The translations under genes and the position numbers were made by a program. The notes under the pieces were generated by a model. It was not told where the DNA came from and searched no databases. It saw only the letters and a program-made list of their open reading frames with translations. Below, one piece after another: positions 35,461 through 45,581 of a stretch of 64,000 bases of DNA (the first letter of the stretch is position 1; every line of letters begins with the position of its first letter). Where the stretch lies: contig JAKSYS010000265.1 of NCBI GenBank assembly GCA_022925895.1, forward strand, positions 1 to 64,000. Direction: 5' to 3'. The DNA is from Fragilaria crotonensis (Eukaryota > Bacillariophyta > Fragilariophyceae > Fragilariales > Fragilariaceae).

Positions 35461-38119
35461 AGGATGTATGATGCAAGGAATAATTCATACTATTATATTC
35501 CCACGAACATTGTGGGATCTGTTGTATCGTGAGGAATTGGCTATTGGATTTGTCTTGGAATGAAGGTCGATTATGAATACCACATCGTTTGAGGGTATTG
35601 ACTTATGTACTGACACGTGACCGTAACCTTGCAAACAGACTAAATGAAAAATTCAACGGCTATTTGACGATATGACATTCGACACCGTATCCACCGTTAA
35701 TCTTAAACCGGTATGGTGCCAACTCCCAAGTTCAGTACTACGTGTGTTGCTTGTAGCGCTGCTTAAAATGTATTTAAATTTGTAACGGTTCCTTTGACGC
35801 GTGCTGTCAGAACAGGGAAAACGATCGTCAAAAACGACGTCTTCGAGTTACACGTTACACGGACGTAATCACCGGTTCCTCACAATGCCGCGTGATGTAC
35901 GAGGTGATACAAGTACTGGACTATGCAACTGCCAGCTGGTACTTTTCAGCGCTTGATACAACAATACACAGAATACTCCGTATGCATACTTGTACTACGT
36001 ACATCGTACGAGTACTCCAGCATTAACTAAATGCACTACTCTTAGAGAACACGATGTTGCGGTAGCTCCCTTTTACAAGGAAGAAGGTAATGCGGAAGAG
36101 AAGGCAGGAACGACAAGAGCAAGTTGTTATGTTCACTGGCGCAACCGGGTTGGCATGTCATTTGTTTCCAACAATGTCACTTTCTTGGTAGGCAGACCAC
36201 TAAAATTGATGTAATGTTGTTTTCGTGTATAGTTGGTCTATCATACAATGTTCTTCTCATTCGTGTCAATTGAATATCATCGCTGCATTGTTAGATATGA
36301 CTTTTTTGTTTACATAGAGTCTCCTTGCCTGGTGATAATCCAAGATTCCGCACACTCTCTTGCCGCCATTTTTGCTTGGTGCCTTACTTGTGCTTAAAGA
36401 ATAATGCAAATGGTGGCTGGTTGTAAATTTCTCTTTGCTTGAGAGATGGAGGAGAGGTAATGTTGACAAGGCAGTGCATTGACCAAGCCGACGTCTTGGC
36501 CAAGGATGGACAATTGAGATTTTGGAGAAGAATGGGTTAGTGAGGAAATCATTCTTGACCATCTCTCACAAGCCCATTGAAAATGCTGGTGCTGTGCAGA
36601 GGCATGTTAGTGCTCCAGTGACCTCAGGAGAAAAGGCTTCACAACACACTCAGCCAAGATTACAAATGCTGGGTTGCCTGACATGTCGGGCACCACCTGT
36701 AATCTACTTGAAAAGTTGAAGATCAGTTGAGGTGAATCCACCTAAGTAGCTATTTCTGCTTAAACAACAGGCAAAAATATTGGCTAGTGCAATAATGGAT
36801 CACCTAGCAAAGTGGAATTACACAACTGTTGTTCTTTTGACAACATTGTGGTTGCTGCGCTCATCAAAGATACTAGGAATTACATTTCTTGATGTATCAT
36901 TTGAGTTGAAAGCTGATCACGACTCTTTTGGTGGATGATTGAAGACAATGCGGATCTGAAGGGCCAAAGGCAGTATGCTGCCACCCATGAATCCAGCAGC
37001 ATCCACAAGGATGTTGAGCGAGAGCACATTCATTGCATTCTTTAAAAGAACTTCTGTATTCACTAGCCAGTCCTACTAGACAGGAATTTGACTGCTTGGA
37101 CAAGTGCCAGCCACTTTAGACAAAGGGTTTGCTTCCCAAAATCCCAAATGGTACTTTACAAAGATGGACTTCTTGATACTGTGGTATGGTAAGATGGCAC
37201 TCCTCCACAAGATTGGGGAACATTCTAGATCATGACACGAACTCAGACATGCAAACTTGTTTTCTGGCACCCAGTGATGTGGTGCATGGCAAAGAACTCA
37301 ATCCTCCTTCAATATTGCCTACAGTTCCTGAGGCATAACAATCCCTGAGAATGGTTCATGTTGGAGGAATAAAGTGCAAATATAGCTAGCAAACACCACC
37401 GTTGCATTTTGCTTCTTCACAAAAATGCACTAGCTAGTGCCAGGAGGGTGCAGCTGCTAGTACTCCTCTGAAACAGCATGTCCTGTCTTGTTGTCACAAA
37501 TCATCAAAGTGATACTTCTCCAGTTCAAGGACATTATCATGCTTCAGTGCAATGCCCCCTTGACTAATTTAATGAGAGTCATAGCCTTTCTTAAGTAGTT
37601 AATGCTAAAATTGTCATATAAGCTTCTTTGTTGCATTTTACTTCTGATATGTGATCCATCCTTTTGTTCAAATATCTTCCTTCTCCTTCTAAAGTGCAAT
37701 AATGTGCCCATGGACATAATGCTCCTATCGCTACTAAGGACGTCTTACTGCCATTTTGGAGGATCTGTTTCACACCGCTTGAGACTCATCTTGACGTGAG
37801 ACAATGTAAAAAGGGGGAAATTTGAGAACTGATGAAGCAAACAATTGAGTCCAATTGGATGGCAGTTGGTAGATGAATCTGATTGGTCAATGATGCAACC
37901 GAATAGATCAAAACGTCATATCAGCACATTAGACATCGCGGACGATGCTATATTGATGGGCTCAACGCCCGTTTCCAAAGATTTGCCTGCCATTTGGCGT
38001 TGTGGCAAAAGGTAAAGCGCTAAAAAAAGGCCCAAGTCCAGTGTCCGTCGGAAGCGTTTTGGACATAATTGACAAATTTTACACAAAAATGAAATTATAG
38101 CGCCACGGGTGGGGATACT
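35461..38119. other. Gene-less stretch between monooxygenase and kinesin genes
   Basis: 35880-36010 has further GTAC words. On the minus strand, about 36270-37300 contains short protein-like runs in changing frames (for example VDAAGFMGGSILPLALQIRI near 36950-37010). It looks like a worn coding or mobile-element relic that I cannot classify. The rest shows only short frames. Confidence 0.4.
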
Positions 38120-40093
38120 CTAAGGTGCCAAGTTGAGCTGCCTTTCTAAGTCTAGGATCCTGCGGTCTCGATCGGCGATGCATTTTTCCTTCAATGCTAG
38201 CTTGCGGCTCTTGTCAATTACCATCCTTTTGAGGGTGTCATTATCTGATTCCAACTCGACTTGTCGTTTCTCCACAATATCAAGAATTTGAGCTACTTCA
38301 GCGAGAAGCATGTCCTTTTGTTGAAGCTGCGATTGAAGAAAATCAGCGTCTGCACGTTTCAAGCATGTTGCAACTTCTAACTCTAATAACTGTGACCGAA
38401 GCACATCGACCTCTTCTTCCCTTTGAACCATGGAAGTTAAGTCGTTCACACTCTTCGACTGGCTCAGCGACCTGCCTTGCTTGTGCAGTACGCTTCCGAG
38501 TAGCCCTTGGATACGTTGCATCTCGTCAAGAAGTGGTCGGTCGGTCGCTTTTATCGCTTTCTCCAACTGAGTGTGATTGTTGTTTTGTGTCAACTCTGGA
38601 CTGAGTAGTAACGGGCCTGAGTCATGGCTGTCGTGTACCAAGTTTTCGTCAACACCCAGGTTCTCTTGTAGAACATGCGTCTTTAGAATTAAGGCTTCCA
38701 TCTTTTGGATTGCCTGGATCAATTCCCGAGAGTCTTCGTCGTTTTGTTGTTCTTGTTGCGCAGCCTTAGCCTCAGCCAGCTGTTGCTTCAAATCTTCAAT
38801 CTCATCCTTGTATTCTTGAAGCAAAGTACTTTCGTCGAGAACTTCATTCAGTACCGCGCGTTGCTGGACCCTCTTCGCTCGCATTGCAAACTTTAAAGTG
38901 TTGTGCGATTCCTCAATGTGCGAAACGGAAGGAGAAATATTGCAAATGGACACAATTTGGGCATTCCCAGACAATGAAGGTTGGAGCAACCTCGTCAATT
39001 TGGAATCACGATATGGAATATGAGATTTTTCATCCTCAGAGAGCTTGTATATCACCTGACCCAACGCCATGAGCGACTTGTTGATGTACTGCCCTTCTCG
39101 CTTGCGATCACCAGTAGATCCTGTGAGGCGCACTGACTCGCTCCCAGCGAGATCGACCAGGGATAGTGACGAGGCTCGTGTCTTGCTGTTCATTCCAGCA
39201 ACCTTGCTCTCGATCCAAATACGTACAATCGCATGACTTCTTGACGAATGTCTGTTCATATTCGTCGATCCCACTTGGCGTCGTCGCTCTCCCTTTCTGA
39301 GCAATTCGAAAATTTCGGCAGGGGCAGTGACGACTTGTTCGCGTAATCCGCGCACTGTGACGCCTTCCTTGCCTTCTAGGATGCGAATCGACGATGCTGT
39401 TTCCGATAGCAGATCCACGATTTGTTCGTTGTAGATTTCAATGTACGAAAAGCGTATCAAATATTCACGTGCAGCCTGATCTCCCTGTTGAATGTATTGA
39501 AAGATATCGTCCACAGCGAGTGGGACGATTCCAGGCGATGTCGGGGTGCCAGTCATGGTGTAGGTCTTTCCGGTAGACGTTTGGCCGTAAGCAAATACAG
39601 ATCCATGATACCCTTCTAATGCTGACCGAACCACTGGTTGCACCGCCTGTTCGTAAAGCTCAGAAGTTGTTGCCAATGAGCCGTAGACTTGGTCCAGGGT
39701 ATAGGAAATGGTACGTCCCTGAATCCGTTCAGTCCTGGCGGATTGCTGGACTGTGTCTGTACTCACAACATCCCACGCTATTATTGTTTCATTGGAGTGG
39801 TCGAGCTGGACAGAAGGTGAAGCTGGGCTCTCGGGCGTAGTTTTCGTTGTTGTGTGAGTATTTGGTGATCGCAGCAACGATGATCTGTTGGTTGTGCGAT
39901 TGTCATTGACATGTGTGTTTCTTCCTGTGCCAACCCCGTTCGCAAGCGTGGATTGTTGCGAGTGATTCACCAGCAAAGGGCGTATCCGAACGCATACTTT
40001 GATATTTGTATTCTTGACACTGCCGTTGTCGGTTGCGGTCGCCATGATGTTGATAGTTTCTTGAGATGCTTGGTAATTATTGTTGCACGTCAA
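38120..40093 (-). CDS. Kinesin-like motor, kinesin-7/CENP-E type
   Basis: This intact frame of 657 codons may start at the ATG at 40093 or, more plausibly, at 40045 (MATATDNGSVKNTNIKVCVR). The motor domain occupies most of the first 390 residues: FAYGQTSTGKTYTMTG (P-loop), NRHSSRSHAI (switch I), LVDLAGSE (switch II) and HIPYRDSKLTRLLQPSL. The following NTLKFAMRAKRV neck and the placement of the motor at the N-terminus fit kinesin-7. The C-terminal 230 residues are coiled coil (for example LLQEYKDEIEDLKQQLAEAK). The protein is much shorter than animal CENP-E, so a kinetochore role should not be assumed. Plus-end transport along microtubules in mitosis is the family expectation. Confidence 0.93.
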   Translation of the reverse strand: MTCNNNYQASQETINIMATATDNGSVKNTNIKVCVRIRPLLVNHSQQSTLANGVGTGRNTHVNDNRTTNRSSLLRSPNTHTTTKTTPESPASPSVQLDHSNETIIAWDVVSTDTVQQSARTERIQGRTISYTLDQVYGSLATTSELYEQAVQPVVRSALEGYHGSVFAYGQTSTGKTYTMTGTPTSPGIVPLAVDDIFQYIQQGDQAAREYLIRFSYIEIYNEQIVDLLSETASSIRILEGKEGVTVRGLREQVVTAPAEIFELLRKGERRRQVGSTNMNRHSSRSHAIVRIWIESKVAGMNSKTRASSLSLVDLAGSESVRLTGSTGDRKREGQYINKSLMALGQVIYKLSEDEKSHIPYRDSKLTRLLQPSLSGNAQIVSICNISPSVSHIEESHNTLKFAMRAKRVQQRAVLNEVLDESTLLQEYKDEIEDLKQQLAEAKAAQQEQQNDEDSRELIQAIQKMEALILKTHVLQENLGVDENLVHDSHDSGPLLLSPELTQNNNHTQLEKAIKATDRPLLDEMQRIQGLLGSVLHKQGRSLSQSKSVNDLTSMVQREEEVDVLRSQLLELEVATCLKRADADFLQSQLQQKDMLLAEVAQILDIVEKRQVELESDNDTLKRMVIDKSRKLALKEKCIADRDRRILDLERQLNLAP

Positions 40094-40667
40094 ACACCAA
40101 ATACGACAACCATGTCGCTGACTTATTCAAAGACTATCGCCGTGGACGAGAAAGAGAGGGAGCATTGGATGTGTGTCGATGGATTGATATTGAGAATGCA
40201 CGAGATGATCGGTCCAGCGTCCTGCGTCCTGCATCAGCATTCAGCATGCACATACAAAATACGAAACGTACTCGTACTAACTGTACTCCGACCAGAGCGT
40301 GTGTGGTACATACCTGGTATGCATACGTACTATCGAACACGAACACTGTATTTTGCCAGTCCAAGGAAAGAAATGGAGGTCGGCAATGACGCCTGCCAGT
40401 CGGCAAGATCGCGCCTGCCCGATGCGTTTTTCAAATACGGACGAATGCGACGCGCAATTCGATGTTTTAGCCGAGGGGAAAACTGTTGGCATCGATAGTC
40501 GATAGGGAATGTGAGTGAGGCGTGAGGAACGAGCTCTACCGAATTGCCCAGATCTGCTTGAAGAGTGAAAGGAAGTCTACGCACTACTAGACTAGGCAGA
40601 CATGCAGTTGCACAATACGCTATGCAGTATGCAATACAAAACGACAGGAAACATTCGAGTTGGCAAG
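40094..40667. promoter_or_regulatory. Upstream region of the kinesin gene with GTAC words
   Basis: This is the 574 bp between the kinesin start and the 3' end of NOC3, both on the minus strand. GTAC words cluster at 40268-40331 with ACCTGGTAT at 40312-40320, one base from the common core. Another ACCTGGTAT follows at 40722-40730, inside the 3' part of the NOC3 frame. Confidence 0.35.
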
Positions 40668-42560
40668 TCAGCCATGGTACAATACATCAATCACACGACA
40701 TGACTCTAGTCTAGTAGTAGCACCTGGTATTATATGCATTTGTTTGATCATCAAGCTCCTCGTCACAGCAGAGCTAGCCCTACTTACGATAGATGCAGAT
40801 TTGTCGTCGGGTTGGGGGGCGATGAACCGAGCCTGTTGATTGCCATCTCGAGGCGTCAGCGGGTGCTTCTTCTTAACCCGCTTAGCTGAGATATAAAACT
40901 CTTGGCACATTTCGGAGCGAATCTTGTGGGGTGCTTCTGCAGGAAGCTGAATCAGAATTTGTGATGCAGCCTTGGATGCTTGTGAGGCGACCATGGGGTG
41001 GACATGGAAGAGGAGCGTACTTAGCTCCCAAACAGATGTGGCAAAGGGGTTCGCATGCTCTGGATCTTCCACAGTCGGATCATATTGACCTTCTGTGATG
41101 ACGTCCTGTTCATTCTCCAGAAGTTGCTCCAAGGATTGATAGCGGTGAAACAGTTGCCGAAGGAAGGCGAGCATGGGTGCGGCAGTGGATGGGGCGCTGT
41201 GCAGCGCAACGGTTGATATTTGCTTGGCAAAGGAGGCTAGACGAATGACGGAATATTCACGGCGCTTCAAAAAGGCAGCAGAAAGGCACTGAAGCGCAAG
41301 TTCCGTTTCTCCAGATGTCAATCGAGACAGCTGGCTGTAAAGCGGGGTAATGTATTCCTTCTGGTCAATCTTGAGTTCGCGTCCAGGGCCCTGTAGCGTC
41401 GAAAAGGCACAAAGGATGCAGCTTAGCGAAGCGTCTAGTGGCATGGAATCAACTTTTTTCAGCATGTTCTTGAGCACTTCCAACAAGTCGAGTACTGTAT
41501 CGAGGTTTATCAAATGCGCAATCTTTGCAAGACCTTCCAATGCCGTCGGCAGCAAGGCAGCAACGTTGGCGACGTTGTCGCTCTTGAGGATTTGAAAATA
41601 TGTGATAGTGACAGCTTGCAAAGTATCAGATTGTGAACGAGCCAAGAGGATCTTGTCTACTCGACCTTCTCCTTCTCTTAGTTCAGCCTCGATGTCAGCG
41701 TCTTCCTGATTCCCCCGCTTTCGTTTCTTTGCATTTGCTTCTGTTGCAAGCTTGGCAGCCTGCGCTTCGTCAACGTGAACTCTGAGTGGCAGAGATGCAA
41801 AAGTCTTCAAGACGCGAGGTGACACCTTAAACTTGCGATCGCGAACAATCTTGCACACGAGGCGTGCCGCCTCGAGAGCGATCTCGCCTTGGGCGTCGTT
41901 AGCGAAAACATATTCTACTGCACTGCAACATGCTTCACTGACTTCCAGCGAAGGATTATTCATTTGTCGCGTGATGACAGCCAGTATGTTACTTCGAAAG
42001 TTGAAATGCGGGGCCTTTTTGAAAAGCTCACAAAGCGCCAGGATGCAGGTGACCCCCAGTGGGTCACTGCCTGACCGTTTCTCCCAGGTTCTCTCCAGCA
42101 GTTTCAAATACTGTTGATAATTCTGCAGAAGATTACGCTCGTAGTCCCAAAGCGCTTTGGTCTCCTTACTGACGCGCACATTCATTTCTGATGCCGTAGG
42201 CAAACGGATCCTGTTGAGAGGGATGATGTCGGCAAAGATTGTAACAAGCGAGATAATGGCAAGCCTGGAAGTAAATGCATCTGTTCCAGGCTTTTCAAGA
42301 TTTGCAATATCCATCAAAGTTTTGATCCTTGATGGCGCCTTGTTTGGACCGTGTTCATTGGAGTCGCCGGATGACGAACTAAAGGCATTCGATGGCTCCT
42401 CGAGGATGGATTCGCTGAGCTCAGCGATCAAGTCGCATTTCTCTTCTATCGTCATGGGGGCATCATCGTGGTGTTCATGGTGAATGGGGAGAATAGGCGA
42501 TGGGGTTGTGACTGGTTTTTGTTTCCCGCGGCGTTGTTTCTTGCCATTGATCGACGACAT
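40668..42560 (-). CDS. NOC3: Nucleolar complex protein 3 (NOC3-like)
   Basis: I chose the ATG at 42560 (MSSINGKKQRRGKQK), because the 84 codons before it are open but unlike the family. The basic start suits a nucleolar protein. The core SRLAIISLVTIFADIIPLNR, then NVRVSKETKALWDYERNLL and NYQQYLKLLE, is diagnostic of NOC3/FAD24, a HEAT-like helical protein that works with NOC2 in 60S pre-ribosome maturation and export and has been tied to replication licensing in yeast. A KKRKRG cluster lies mid-protein. After QARFIAPQPDDKSASI a strong donor (GTAAGT, 40787) appears. The frame beyond it looks unlike coding, so a last short exon probably lies downstream and the true C-terminus is uncertain. Confidence 0.9.
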   Translation of the reverse strand: MSSINGKKQRRGKQKPVTTPSPILPIHHEHHDDAPMTIEEKCDLIAELSESILEEPSNAFSSSSGDSNEHGPNKAPSRIKTLMDIANLEKPGTDAFTSRLAIISLVTIFADIIPLNRIRLPTASEMNVRVSKETKALWDYERNLLQNYQQYLKLLERTWEKRSGSDPLGVTCILALCELFKKAPHFNFRSNILAVITRQMNNPSLEVSEACCSAVEYVFANDAQGEIALEAARLVCKIVRDRKFKVSPRVLKTFASLPLRVHVDEAQAAKLATEANAKKRKRGNQEDADIEAELREGEGRVDKILLARSQSDTLQAVTITYFQILKSDNVANVAALLPTALEGLAKIAHLINLDTVLDLLEVLKNMLKKVDSMPLDASLSCILCAFSTLQGPGRELKIDQKEYITPLYSQLSRLTSGETELALQCLSAAFLKRREYSVIRLASFAKQISTVALHSAPSTAAPMLAFLRQLFHRYQSLEQLLENEQDVITEGQYDPTVEDPEHANPFATSVWELSTLLFHVHPMVASQASKAASQILIQLPAEAPHKIRSEMCQEFYISAKRVKKKHPLTPRDGNQQARFIAPQPDDKSASIVSRASSAVTRSLMIKQMHIIPGATTRLESCRVIDVLYHG

Positions 42561-42736
42561 GGTGGTCGGGATGTAGGAATTGCCAGAAATAAAAATGTCG
42601 AACGACCACAACTGCGAAAAATGGTTGGATGTTGGATCACACAAGCGGGTGCAGATGAGACATGGTGTCTGTCGAGTGCCGACATGGGTTGTTGTTTTAG
42701 GGCTAACTGACAGACCAACTTCAGTAGTTATAAATG

Positions 42737-42910
42737 TGCCTGTACAACTACTGGTAGTCCATGTATGCCATAAGACAGTACTCGTACTCTCGTACATGCG
42801 TATCGCATACATTGTAGGAGCGGTTACTAAACGGAGTCGAACTCTAAAGCGTCGGCACCGTCGTACTTGTACACTGGAGACTGGATACCAGGTACTGGAG
42901 TACTTACTAC
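42737..42910. promoter_or_regulatory. GTAC-rich cluster upstream of NOC3
   Basis: CTGTACAACTACTGGTAG, AGTACTCGTACTCTCGTAC and ATACCAGGTACTGGAGTACT lie 180-350 bp before the NOC3 start on the minus strand. ATACCAGGT differs by one base from the common core. Confidence 0.4.
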
Positions 42911-43789
42911 GATGTAATAACGCACACCTCGCAAGCTTGCTAGCACTGCAAATTTCGTCCGATTGCGTTCAAACATGAATGTCATATGACAGCATCTATT
43001 AATACAGGTGGAATCCATGAGGCAGCTATTAACAATAAGACAATCGGGCATGATAGCCTTCCAACTTTTTCATGATCCCTGTGAACACGAGACCGATTGG
43101 GGGCTCGAGCAAATCCTCCAAGTAATTCAGCAAGTAGCACCACGTCGGACATTTTTGAATCCTCTTGATTTCGGGTAGGTTCCTTTCGCATAAGTTGATG
43201 GTTTTCCTGTATTGCCTTACTACGGTCAGCTTGACAGGATGTCCGTCGAACCTTGTTTCATTTTGTTAGCAATTCGACGCCTCCATCAGCAGGTCCCGAT
43301 CGTTTCATAGCCTGGTCCTTGTGCTGTCAAGATAACCAGGAGAAGACCGCTCAATCTTGGATAAGCTCTTCGTTTTTGGATGGAAAGGCAGTCATGCAAG
43401 ATTGGATGGGGTTGGAGGGGTTTTAGTTAGAGGTGTGAATGTACTGGAGTTCTTGACTCCTATGTACAAACAATTGCGTTCGAGTCTATCATCAATTATC
43501 TCACACTCAACGTATGGGGAGCCATGTTTGTAATCCGAACTCCAATTTTGCATGTGTATGATGTGTATGATGTGTATTCATATATGAATATGCATGATCA
43601 TTACGGTGTAGTGTATTACCTGCGTATGCATACCTATTATGTTTTACTCGGAGTACTGCACAATTGTTGGACGACGCAGTGTTGCCAAGTTTATGTCGAA
43701 ATGTACAGGTTTTAAGATCTGATCATAGTGTGAGTTCGTCACTCCCACCTAAACATTTGTCAATTTGTCGTATATTGTGTTCGTACAAT
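42911..43789. other. Gene-less stretch before the PIF/Harbinger element
   Basis: Short frames only. There is a small TGTATGATG tandem repeat near 43553-43580. No gene was recognised. Confidence 0.5.
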
Positions 43790-43811
43790 GGAGCGATCCC
43801 AAAACCTCAAA
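43790..43811 (+). repeat. Left TIR of PIF/Harbinger element
   Basis: 22 bp, one mismatch to the inverted right copy. It is preceded by AAT. Confidence 0.9.
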
Positions 43812-44048
43812 TTCTCAAATAGCCATTTCTTCCGTTGTACATGTATTGAAGTCATGTTTTCCATGTGTACGACATGCAATACATGTTACACTAACACATG
43901 TAAAATGAAAAACAGTGTTTTGAGGAAATGGTGTGATATCATACGTAGAATCCTAAAACTCGAAACACGAGTATTAATTTTACCATCCAAGAACACCAGA
44001 CAATCCACCGCACCTGTGCTCCGCTGCTGTTAGTACCTCATCTCCACC

Positions 44049-44790
44049 ATGCTGGATGACATTGACATGATGCTGCTCTTCCTTCTCTACCGCAGAGAAA
44101 CCAAGAAGAATTCATTTCAAGTCCATTCAAGGTATCGGAAGAAGTTCCTAAAGAATCTCGGGTCACTGCAGCGCCGATTGCGCCAACGTCGTATTCCTCG
44201 TGTTTCGCTTCAAGACGCTTCTCAAAGTGCGTGGAAAACGCTGTTCAACTCAGGTAATGATCAGGCGTTAATTACCTTGACAGGCTTAACCTTTGAAGTA
44301 TTCAATTGGTTGTTGCCTAAGTTGAGTGAGTTGTATGATACGCATTCACCTTTGGTTCCGCTGATGGTTCAATCATTGCAATTCACAATGATCAGGTGAT
44401 CAACCGAGGAGGACGACCAAGGATGATGAAAGCAACAGACTGCCTTGGTATGTGTCTTGCATGGACCAGGACAAGGGGCTCAAGTATGGTGCTGCAGATT
44501 ACTATCTTTGGGATGACTGCAACGTCCGTCAGCCTCTACCTTCGGTTCGGTCGACGAATTTTAGTTGAGGTTCTTAAAATGAGCCACTTTCAGCCATCGG
44601 GATTCCCAGCATTGAAAATATCAGAACTTATCAGGCAGTTATTAGGAGTCAACAGGATCCTGCTGCCAATAATGTTGCTGAGTTTGCCAGAGGTGTTAGA
44701 ATGAACAGGGAAGCAACTGCTATGCGGCAATCTGCCGAGTGGGGGATGCGGGCCATTCAGTCAACAGTCTGTCTTGTTTTTAATCAATTC
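44049..44790 (+). pseudogene. PIF/Harbinger transposase remnant lacking the DDE core
   Basis: The N-terminal part is clear: LITLTGLTFEVFNWLLPKLS, then after a frame change GGRPRMMKATDCLGMCLAWT and GMTATSVSLYLRFGRRILVE, the DDE_Tnp_4-type conserved block. After SIENIRTYQAVIRSQQDPAA the sequence jumps straight to ARGVRMNREATAMRQSAEWG, which is the C-terminal signature. The whole catalytic middle, which would hold the DDE residues, has been lost. The extreme C-terminus then runs into the Myb ORF on the other strand. At least three register changes are also present. The protein cannot be catalytic, so the element could move only with help from another copy. Confidence 0.88.
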
Positions 44791-45045
44791 GTAGATTCTC
44801 TTCGCTCTTCTCACATCTGGAGGACAGTTTGGGTCTCCAGTTGGAGTCTTCTCAAGATAAAGCTTTGCAAACTTTCGGCGCAAGGCATCTCGGCTCCTAT
44901 CACGGTCAGGGTACATACTGTGATGCTGCCTTTCAACATCATCCCATTCTCCCATTCCAATGGGTAGAATCTCTTCAATGACATCAAGGAGGGAGTCCAG
45001 CTCCGTTTGGGAGAAGCCCGGGCCTCTCTTCTTCCTGGGAGGCAT
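44761..45045 (-). CDS. Myb/SANT-like protein of the PIF/Harbinger element
   Basis: This open 94-codon frame starts MPPRKKRGPGFSQTELDSLL, followed by DVIEEILPIGMGEWDDVE and later LRRKFAKLYLEKTPTGDPNC. The single trihelix-like Myb/SANT fold with a PTGDP segment is typical of the second ORF of PIF/Harbinger elements, which helps the transposase reach the nucleus and bind element ends. Here it is open from start to stop while the transposase is gutted. It converges on, and slightly overlaps, the transposase remnant. The C-terminal end may be shortened by the deletion junction. Confidence 0.8.
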   Translation of the reverse strand: MPPRKKRGPGFSQTELDSLLDVIEEILPIGMGEWDDVERQHHSMYPDRDRSRDALRRKFAKLYLEKTPTGDPNCPPDVRRAKRIYELIKNKTDC

Positions 45046-45334
45046 GAGAGGATGCGATGAATTGCAGTGTGAAAAACTTCTGATTCTTGTGTTGAGAGCT
45101 CTGTGCGTTTCGAAAGAAGCTGGTATGTTTTTGTCCGTAGACTTGAACGTGAACGGAAATTTGAGGTTCTGGGTATCATGACCAAATTCTGGTCAACCTC
45201 AATTTGAGTTTGACAAGAATTTGTGTTTTTGGGGATTTGACTGTCGCCCATTTCTGGCGCGAAGAATTGAAAAAAATCGCATCCCGCCAAAAAAAAAGAT
45301 GATTTGGGTATTTGGTACCTGAAAATTATAGGTG

Positions 45335-45356
45335 TTTGAGGTTTTGGGATCGTTCC
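45335..45356 (-). repeat. Right TIR of PIF/Harbinger element
   Basis: Inverted partner of 43790-43811. It is followed by AAT at 45357-45359. Confidence 0.9.
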
Positions 45357-45581
45357 AATCTACAATCATTATTTCATGTTCAATTTTAAAATGTCAGGTC
45401 GGCTCTCGAAAAGGTGAAGTCCCTCGCAGGGATTTTTCACAAGATCCAAAACCCCTGTCTCGAAACCAATGTCGCCGTATCGTTCTTGTCGTAACTTTCA
45501 AGCAATCCTGCGTCGGCATGTGACCTCCGAGCAAAGAAGTCACTCTTTCCATTCGTCACATCCAAGGACCTTGAAGATTCC

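Larger units (their letters stand above)
43790..45356 (+). mobile_element. PIF/Harbinger DNA transposon, internally deleted, with TIRs
   Basis: Terminal inverted repeats of 22 bp (GGAGCGATCCCAAAACCTCA at left, GGAACGATCCCAAAACCTCA on the opposite strand at right) bound a 1567-bp unit. A 3-bp AAT flanks both ends (43787-43789 and 45357-45359), which agrees with the 3-bp target duplications of this superfamily. Inside are a transposase remnant (+) and a Myb/SANT-like ORF (-), the two-gene layout of PIF/Harbinger. A TIR-like CCCAGAACCTCAAATTT recurs inside the right end, on the opposite strand, near 45156-45174. Confidence 0.9.

Noticed and set aside
44811-45290. 159-codon minus-strand frame
   Set aside because: It overlaps the Myb/SANT ORF in another frame and shows no family motifs, while the Myb frame does.
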